The notes beneath the pieces are model-generated. The model saw nothing but the letters and a program-made list of their open reading frames with translations. It did not search any database and was not told the origin of the DNA. Below, piece by piece: positions 57,481 through 64,000 of a stretch of DNA of 64,000 nucleotides. The stretch comes from Acanthornis magna (taxonomy: Eukaryota; Chordata; Aves; Passeriformes; Acanthizidae): the NCBI GenBank assembly GCA_036785705.1, contig JAWUZG010000056.1:125001-189000 (forward strand), given 5' to 3'. The translations under genes and the position numbers were made by a program. Within the stretch, counting starts at the first letter, position 1; the number at the start of each line of letters is the position of its first letter.

Positions 57481-57810
57481 CCTCACGCACTCCCTCAGCC
57501 CCAGCGGTGCCTCCTCCGCGACTGCCGGGCCCGCGCCCCGCGCGCGCTTTTATACCGCCCGGAACCGGAAGCCACCTCGCGCCGTGCTCTCTGATTGGCT
57601 GTCGCTTTCCCTCCCCGCCACGGCCCGGCCGCTTCCGGGCTCCGCCGTTCCCGGAAGCGGCGCGGGCGCTTCCGCCGCTTCCGGCCGGGCGAGGAAGGGG
57701 CGGGAGGGGGGAAGGAAGGGAAGGAGGAAGGGAAAGGAAGGAGGGGAGGAAGGAGGAGCTGAGGCGGCCGCGCACGGACCGGCGGGACCCGCCACGGGAG
57801 GTAACGGGGG
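57481..57810. promoter_or_regulatory. Bidirectional CpG-island promoter: actin (minus) and ARID3B (plus)
   Basis: For actin, minus strand: TATAAAA at 57548-57554, an inverted CCAAT box at 57594-57598, and a first exon ending at donor GAGG/GTGAGC (57481/57480). For ARID3B, plus strand: a G/A-rich leader ending GCCACGGGAG/GTAACG (donor after 57800) would be its noncoding first exon. Between them are several ETS-type CCGGAAG/CTTCCGG motifs at 57625-57685. The two inferred start sites lie roughly 150-250 bp apart. I see no CArG box, the element typical of muscle and beta actin promoters. Confidence 0.6.
57700..57800 (+). other. Probable ARID3B 5'UTR exon 1
   Basis: Purine-rich leader (GGGAAGGAAGGGAAGGAGG) ending in a good donor at 57801. 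The next plausible acceptor in sense is at 60240, 49 nt before the ARID3B ATG. The start of the exon is a guess; the donor is the supported part. The intron 57801-60240 has no other gene I can see. Confidence 0.45.
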
Positions 57811-58239
57811 AAAACCGGGGGAGGCCCTGAGCGGTGCTGAGGGGGTGCGGTTTGGGGGTCGTGGCACGGCCCCCCCAAGCCCTCGGTATTTCCGCCTGAG
57901 GGGAGGGTTGGGACCCTCGGTCATTCCCCTTGAGGCGGCGTCCCCGGTAAAACGGGAGGGTCGCGAATGAATTATTTTCCGGCCCCCGCAGCTCTCGGTG
58001 CCGCTCGGCTCCGGCTTTAACTCTTTCAGGTGGTTCTCGCTTGGAAAAGCTCTTCCCAAGCTCTGCTTCCCAATGGAGCCGGTTAAAAACCGGAATCAAA
58101 GGGCTGTTGGATGAAAGGGCTCGTTAAAGATGGACATCGAGGGGCTGTTCAATGAAAGGGCTCTCGCAGGGGTTTAAAGCCCCGCCGAGGCTGGGGCGGG
58201 TGCGTAAACTCGGTCCTTGCCCTGCCTGCGTGAGGGGAG

Positions 58240-58345
58240 AGGCACAAAAAGTGAGGTAGAGACACCAAAAGTGACGGGGGCAGACGCTAAAAGTGAGGGA
58301 GGGACACAAAAAGTCGGGCAGGGCCACCGAAAGTGAGCAAACATC
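58240..58345. repeat. About 24-bp ACACAAAAAGTGAGG array (ARID3B intron 1)
   Basis: Five imperfect units of GGCACAAAAAGTGAGGTAGA and GGGACACAAAAAGTCGGG. A separate 36-bp duplication around TTAGCCAGAGAGTGAGAGC occurs at 59765-59835 in the same intron. Confidence 0.8.
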
Positions 58346-60289
58346 CACGCTGAGGGCGTGAAGCGCCTCTGAAAACCTGCGATGGTTTCATGGTTTTATT
58401 CCCGTTCCAGTTGTCACCTCAAACTCGCTCCTGAAACCGCGATTTATCGGGAGCAAATCGCCTCCTTGTTGCCTCAAACCCGGCTGTGAATTCGCCGGCC
58501 GTGCCCCCCCAGTACCGATATCTGCCGGGGCTGTGCTCGCTGTCCTCAAAGCCCGCTTTGCCCGGGGGGTCGTGCCGCAGCCCCGCGTCCCCCCTGCCCT
58601 GCCCTGCCCTGCCCTGGCCCAGCTTTGTGCCCGAGTCGTGGGTGCCGCATTCCTGGGTGCTGCTGCCGCACCTGAGCCCTGTTTGCTCTGCCGCTCTCGC
58701 CTCCTTTATCACCCCAAGTGTCCCCCGGGTGGCACAGGTGACACCCCGGTGCCACGACACCCAGCCGGGGTTGCTCGGAGTGCGTGGGGCTGGATGGTTT
58801 TGCCCTCCCGAGGAGTCCCGGGCTCTCCGCAGCTGCCGGGGAGGGCGGGATGTGGCTCCTGACGCCCCAACCCCACTAATCCCCTCCGTGGGGTGGCTCT
58901 GGCAGGCGGCGCTGCCCCGCAGGTAAAAGCACAGCTGGTAAAAGCTCTTCTTTTTGGGGCTGGGCTGCTCCTTCGGGGAAGAGCTTGCCCAGGGGAAAAT
59001 TAGGGAAGAGAGAGGGAGGGAAAAATGAGTTTGGCATGGAGCACTTCATCCGGGAGATGCTGTGTGACCACCTAGGGATGCTCTGGGCATGCTGGAAGTT
59101 GTCTTTCACTTGGAAAGCTGCTGCCTGGTAGGTGATCAGTTGTTTTAGGGCAGAATCCTGCCTGATCTGAACCCTTTTTTGGCAGAATAATCCATTTTTC
59201 CCCAAGTGTGTGGCTGGAGCAGCCCCGTGCTGGCTGTGAACGGGGTGGTGGGAGGTGGCAGGAGCTCAGGGCTTGTTTGGAGTTGGCTTTTCCTTTGTTT
59301 CTCCAAGCTGGCCGTGTTTTGATACCCACCAGCCTGGAAGGGGCAGCCAGTGGGATGTGTTTGACCATCTCTTCCCCCTGAGGAGGACAATCTTTGCCAG
59401 CAGGGCCGGTGGGGGACACAAAGTCCAAACTACACACGGTGATTTTAGCGGCCGGGGATTAACGGCGCCATCGTCTTTCCAGGATTGATCCCGAGCTGCA
59501 CTTCCAGCCGGGGGCTGTTCTGTTGGTCTTTGCTCAAGTGCTGGCTCAGCAGGTCAAAATGGAGAGCTGGGAAAGCTCCCGGGCTCCTCGGGCTGGGAAA
59601 ATTGAAGAGAGGGCACGGATGGGGCTTGAGATGCACTGGGAAATGCGGGATCCCGAGGCTGGAGTTGCTCGGCGCTCAGCGGGTTTTGCTGTGCTCCCAT
59701 CTCCATCTCCCTGGGAAAAATAATGCCTAAATATATTTATTTTCTATGTATAAAGTGGCAAGGATTTAGCCAGAGAGTGAGAGCCCAGAAGAATTAGGGT
59801 TTAGCCATGGAGTGAGAGCACAGAAGAATTTAGGGATAGCCCTGCGTGACAAATCCCTGCCTGGTTTTTATATAAATATGGTCAAGCTCATCCTGGTTGT
59901 CTCCTTTTAAGGCAGTATTCCAGCAGCACCAAATCCTAAACCTGACCTTCCAGCGGTAATTATTTAGGAAGCGTGGAAGGCCTGTGCCCGGACAAAGGCA
60001 CTCGGGCTGGTGTCTTTGGGGCAGAGCAGAGCGAGCTCCCGGCGAACGCGCCCGGCCCGAAAACACAATTAACCAGTCTGAAAATGGAATGGGAGCCGGA
60101 GCCCGAGGCTGTTAAACGCGGAGCTGATTGTTTCACGGTCTCCTGCACAGGAAAGAGCCCCGGCTTTGCGCTCCGTGGCTGCCCTTCCTGGGGCAGAGAT
60201 GAAAGCGCCCCGTGCTCACACGCGTTTGTCTCCCCGGCAGATCCCGCGCGCCTCCCGAGGCCGGGCCCGCCAGCCATGCGAACGGCGGG

Positions 60290-60329
60290 ATGAAGCTGCA
60301 GGCGGTGGTGGAGCAGCTGCAGAAGCAGC

Positions 60330-60360
<31 letters not shown>

Positions 60361-60847
60361 GGCGGTGCCGATGGAGAACCGGGAGCGCTCCCGCCGCGAG
60401 CCGCAGGTGCCGTTCCCGCCGCCGCCCTTCCCGCCGCAGCCCCGCGGACGCGCCCCGGGGATGTCACCCGCTGTCCCCCCGGCCAGAGCCCCCCCTGCAG
60501 CCACAGCCGCCCGGCCCTTCGACCAGAGCAGCATGAACTCCGAGCAGGACGAGGAGGATGAGGAGGAGGAGGAAGAGGAGGAGGAGGAGGATGAGGAAGA
60601 CGGCGCCGAGCTGGAGGACGGCGCTGAGGTGGCGGGCGAGGAAAGCTGCTCTGCCCTCAAGTATTTCCGTGCTCCCAAAGCTGCCCATCCCAACCAAAGA
60701 GTGGCCGTGGCCTCCAGCCCCGTGCCGGGCCCGGGGCAGCCGCGGGTGGCCCCGCAGGGCAAGGAGGAGCAGGGCAAAGACTCTGCCAAGCACTCCGGTG
60801 CCGCGGTGGGACGGCCTGGCTGGCGCCTGGACGAGCAGCTCAAACAG
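60290..60847 (+). CDS. ARID3B: AT-rich interactive domain protein 3B, first coding exon (5' part only)
   Basis: Bright/Dri-family DNA-binding regulator; in mouse needed for neural crest and limb development. Only the N-terminal 186 codons are in the window. The exon runs from acceptor CCCCGGCAG at 60240 to donor AAACAG/GTCAGT at 60847/60848 and ends in phase 0. Features in order: MKLQAVVEQL, a glutamine tract (about residues 12-23, CAG with CAA/AAG interruptions), a Pro-rich stretch, the conserved FDQSSMNSEQ, an acidic run of about 20 Glu/Asp, SALKYFRAPK, and the closing WRLDEQLKQ. The last three match human ARID3B (MNSEPEEED, SKYFHVQK, WNLDEQLKQ); the MKLQAV start also recalls ARID3A, but the rest and the synteny with UBL7 favour 3B. 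The ARID domain lies beyond 64000. A 6-codon upstream frame (60276-60293) overlaps the start as ATGA. Confidence 0.9.
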
Positions 60848-63800
60848 GTCAGTGCCCCATTCCCTAAAAACGATCCTCCTCAGGGTCCCTAAACCCCTTT
60901 TTAGGATTCCCTAAAAAATCCCCTCCTAAAAATGACCATTTCCAGCCAACCTGAGGACATCTCAGCCTTGGGAGTGCTTTGGGAGGCAGTGCTTCCCTGG
61001 CGCGCTCTCTTTTATAGATTCCACAATCTTTAGGGATTTCCAGCTTGGGATAGAGGAACTCCCTTTGTGGGGAGGGATTTGTGGGGCATTCACGAGGGAA
61101 GAGCCTGGTGGTGTGTTCATTTCTGATGCAGGCACTTCCCTGCTGACATTTCTGGTGCAGGCACTTCCCTGCTGACATCTGACCATTTCTTGTCGGGCCT
61201 CTGGGATCCTGGAATTCTGGAATTCTGGGTGGTGGTGTGGGCAGGCAGGGAAACGTGCCCTGATCCTGGGAGGCAGAGCCACTTTCTATTCCGTGTGTGG
61301 GAAGCAAGGAAAGAAGGAAGGAGCCAGCTCGCTGCTGCCTCGTAGGAGGTTAATTCCACGTTTGACTGGAGAATTACTACTCCGTGTATCCGAGTGCCGG
61401 AGGATCATGGAATCATTCCCTTTGTTGTGAGCGGGTATTTCGGTGGATCGCTGGGGTCTGCCCCTCCCCAGCTGCTCCTGCAGAGCAGGTGGGTGTCCCC
61501 ACAGCCCTGCATGTGGCAGGAGCTCCCCAGGGAATGGCCCCTGGGACTCGCAGGGCTGTGAAACACTCGGGGGAAGCACTCGCTGCTGTTTTTTCTCTGT
61601 GTTTGCTTCCCCAGAGGGGCAGGGTGGAGGAGAGGGAGTTGCTCAAGCTGCTGCAGGGAAACGAGGTGGGTTTGCCGGTCAGGGGCCATTGCCTCAGAAT
61701 TTACGGGATGGGAGTGGTGAAAACTTCCTCTTTCAGGGCTCTGGGTGGGGAAAAGAGGGCAGGGCTTGGGTCTTAAGGGATCACTTTGTTTAAAAAACCA
61801 CAAAACCCTGACTGAGTGTGGGGCTGGGTTTGTTCCTTGCTCCTGTTGGGAGAGCCCTGCAGACCTCTCTGGTCATTCTGGCGAGGCCACTGACCATGGA
61901 ACCAGCGAGAGCTGGCCTTGAGGAGGGAAAAAAAGTGGAATAAAGCATTATTCTGCAGATAGCGTGATGTGCTTTGGCCCGTTCCTGCACTGATGGAGTG
62001 TTTTGGGAGGTCACGGCTTCATGTGGTTCAGGCCGCTTTAATCCGAGCCCAAAGGTTCAGCAGGAAAAACTGAAATAAACCCACTTTGCTGGGATACATG
62101 GGGAATAATGCATGGCAGGAAAGGGGGAGAATCGTGGGGAACTGTGAAGTGGCCACTTAATTCCCTGGAATCTTCAATTTCAAGGCACGTTTTAAAAGGA
62201 TGAGCTTTTTCCTTCGCTCTTTGTCTTTAACGGGTAGAAAATCCGGGATAAAACAGGGAAGTTTGCTTCCAAAATATTCCTGAATTAGTTCCTTTTCTTT
62301 TTAGCTTCTTTTAGCAGTCCCGTGCTCCTGCTCCAGGAGTATTCCTGGGATGCAGAATGCCTGCTGCTCATGGAAATGGGGGGAAAATCGGCTTTATTTC
62401 CTGGAAAAGGGAAAGCAGTGCTGCTTCCTCCCATCCCACCGAGGCTGGTGAAGCACCAGGAATGTGAGAACAGATCCCAGATTTCCATTTTTCCATGGAG
62501 TGTGAGTGTCCATAAAGCACCGGACATGGGAATGGTTTGCGCCCCGGTTTTGGGGGATTTCCCAGAAATCAGCTGCTGAGAAATCCTGACCCAAACCCTG
62601 GCAGAGGTCACGCTGTTTATTAAGATAAGTCAGCTTAAAATAATTGCTTGCTGCAGGCCCCGAGAATAAGATTCCATGAGCTGAGGTATGTGTGCCTCCA
62701 GTGCTGGGCGTGCAGGGAGCGCTCGGGATCTCAATCCAGGGATGGAAAAGTGGCATTTTCACACCGTGGGTTCGGCCCTGGGGTTATTCCGGATACCCAG
62801 GGGCTGGTTCAGGGTGGGGTTTTTAGGTCCTTTAGTGTGTCACTGGTTATATTCCCCTTCATGCCACAGTGGGAGGAGATTCCTCATTCCCTGCCTGGGT
62901 TTTCTTCTGCTGTAGTGACAGATTTGAATCCTTCACTTCATCCTGAAATCCCTGGTTTAGGCTCAGAGGATTCCCTCCCCCAGCTCTTCCTCTGCAGAAT
63001 TCCATGGGTTTGGAGTTAGATGGCAGCAGCTGTGCTGGATCCGCAGGCAGGAAAAGGAGCTCGTTTATATCCCGAGGAAGATACAGCTCATTTTAGGATT
63101 TATTCAGGTGCCACACTTATTTATAGGAGCAGTGGCAGCTTGTCTCCCTCAGTGCCAGTTCCCAGCAATTCAGGCTGGGGACAGGAGGTGGGAAGAGCTG
63201 GAATGTGTTGTTTCCCTGCTCTTGTGTTTTTCTCACTCGAGGGTAAATCGGTGGCTCTGGGCTGGCAGTGAGACTCCCTCTTCCCACCCCAAACAGATCC
63301 TGGCACTCAGGCTGGGGTTAATCCCTCCGAGTATTTGAGAACGGGAGTCCTTCAGAGAGCCCAGCTTTTCCTCAAGGATGAGGAAGCAGGTTCCTGTTTG
63401 CTCACAGCAACACATAAAAGGAACTCAATAAAAAAAAAGGTAATTAATCGGTTAAACCTCAGCCCTTCCTTCCCTTCCCTTGCCCATCCTCCCTGCCATT
63501 CCTGAAATCACTAAAATGTTTTCGAGGGCTGCCTTTGAAGCCTTGAATTGAGCTCTGTTATTAGGAAGGCTGGGCAGGGTTGGTTCCCATTCCGGGGGAG
63601 CTGCTGTGGGCAGTAATTACCCTCGGCTCCCGTGCCTGAGAACTTGCAGCTCGGGGCAGCAGCGCTGATCTTATCAGCCTTTGTACTACAACAGTTTTCT
63701 TTCTGGGAGCATCTGTTTCACTTCCTAAGGCTTAGCTCTGCCCGCAGAAGGAATTTCTGTGGATTCCCTGATAATCCTGAAATTGCTGCCCCCGTCCCTT

Positions 63801-64000
63801 TTCATTGACTCAACCCACGGGGCAGGGGAGGGGTTTCCTTGTTCCTCCAGCCTCATCCCTGGGTGGGTATTCCAGCAGATTCCTGCCCTAAAACCTCTGT
63901 CCGAAACGAGGAGTTTGGGTTTCATGGCAGGAGTGTTTGTTCCTCTCGTTCAGAAGTTTTTGTCCTGGAAGTGTTCGCCACCTCCTCCTCCTCCTCCTCC
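60848..64000 (+). other. ARID3B intron 2 (to window end)
   Basis: Lower GC than most of the window. No further ARID3B exon is recognisable: nothing matches the KLYELDGDPERKEFLDDLF block that should follow. Small features only: GGCACTTCCCTGCTGACAT duplicated at 61131-61177, and a (CTC)n tract beginning about 63979 and running off the edge. Confidence 0.6.

Overview
This is vertebrate nuclear DNA, most likely from a bird and possibly a songbird. The evidence is multi-exon genes with GT–AG introns, several fragments of CR1 LINEs (the main avian retrotransposon), a cytoplasmic actin of the avian type 5 form, and a very GC-rich, minisatellite-rich background typical of avian microchromosomes. The gene order CYP11A1 – SEMA7A – UBL7 – actin – ARID3B matches human 15q24 (chicken chromosome 10 synteny, from memory), apart from the extra actin. 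There are no bacterial features.

Layout. CYP11A1 is on the minus strand (1–8702) with nine exons; the last is cut by the window edge. After a 4.8 kb spacer comes SEMA7A, also minus (CDS 14656–37747): 14 exons, 634 codons, a 13.7 kb first intron and a 3'UTR ending near a poly(A) signal at 13474. A spacer of about 10 kb (38.0–47.6 kb) holds CR1 pieces, tandem arrays and an LTR-like element. UBL7 is minus (CDS 47899–53557) with ten coding exons and 380 codons. A cytoplasmic actin with an intronless CDS (minus, 55258–56388) lies head-to-head with ARID3B (plus). The two share a CpG-rich promoter at about 57.5–57.8 kb. Only the first coding exon of ARID3B (60290–60847) is in the window.

The exon structures were built by hand. 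Each was checked for reading-phase continuity across every junction and for agreement with my memory of the human proteins; the summed lengths divide exactly by three (SEMA7A 1905 nt, UBL7 1143 nt).

The most unusual feature is the tandem-repeat content. About 30 different arrays occur in 64 kb, and many sit directly beside exons. One array in CYP11A1 intron 3 is made of copies of the exon 4 splice acceptor plus the start of exon 4. SEMA7A exon 13 lies between two tandem arrays that are reverse complements of each other; the same exon carries an RGD tripeptide, while the RGD known in the mammalian Sema domain is absent. The genes have no shared pathway: CYP11A1 makes pregnenolone in mitochondria, SEMA7A is a GPI-anchored guidance and immune signal, UBL7 is a UBL/UBA adaptor, actin is cytoskeletal and ARID3B is a DNA-binding regulator. 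Their grouping is old synteny, not an operon.
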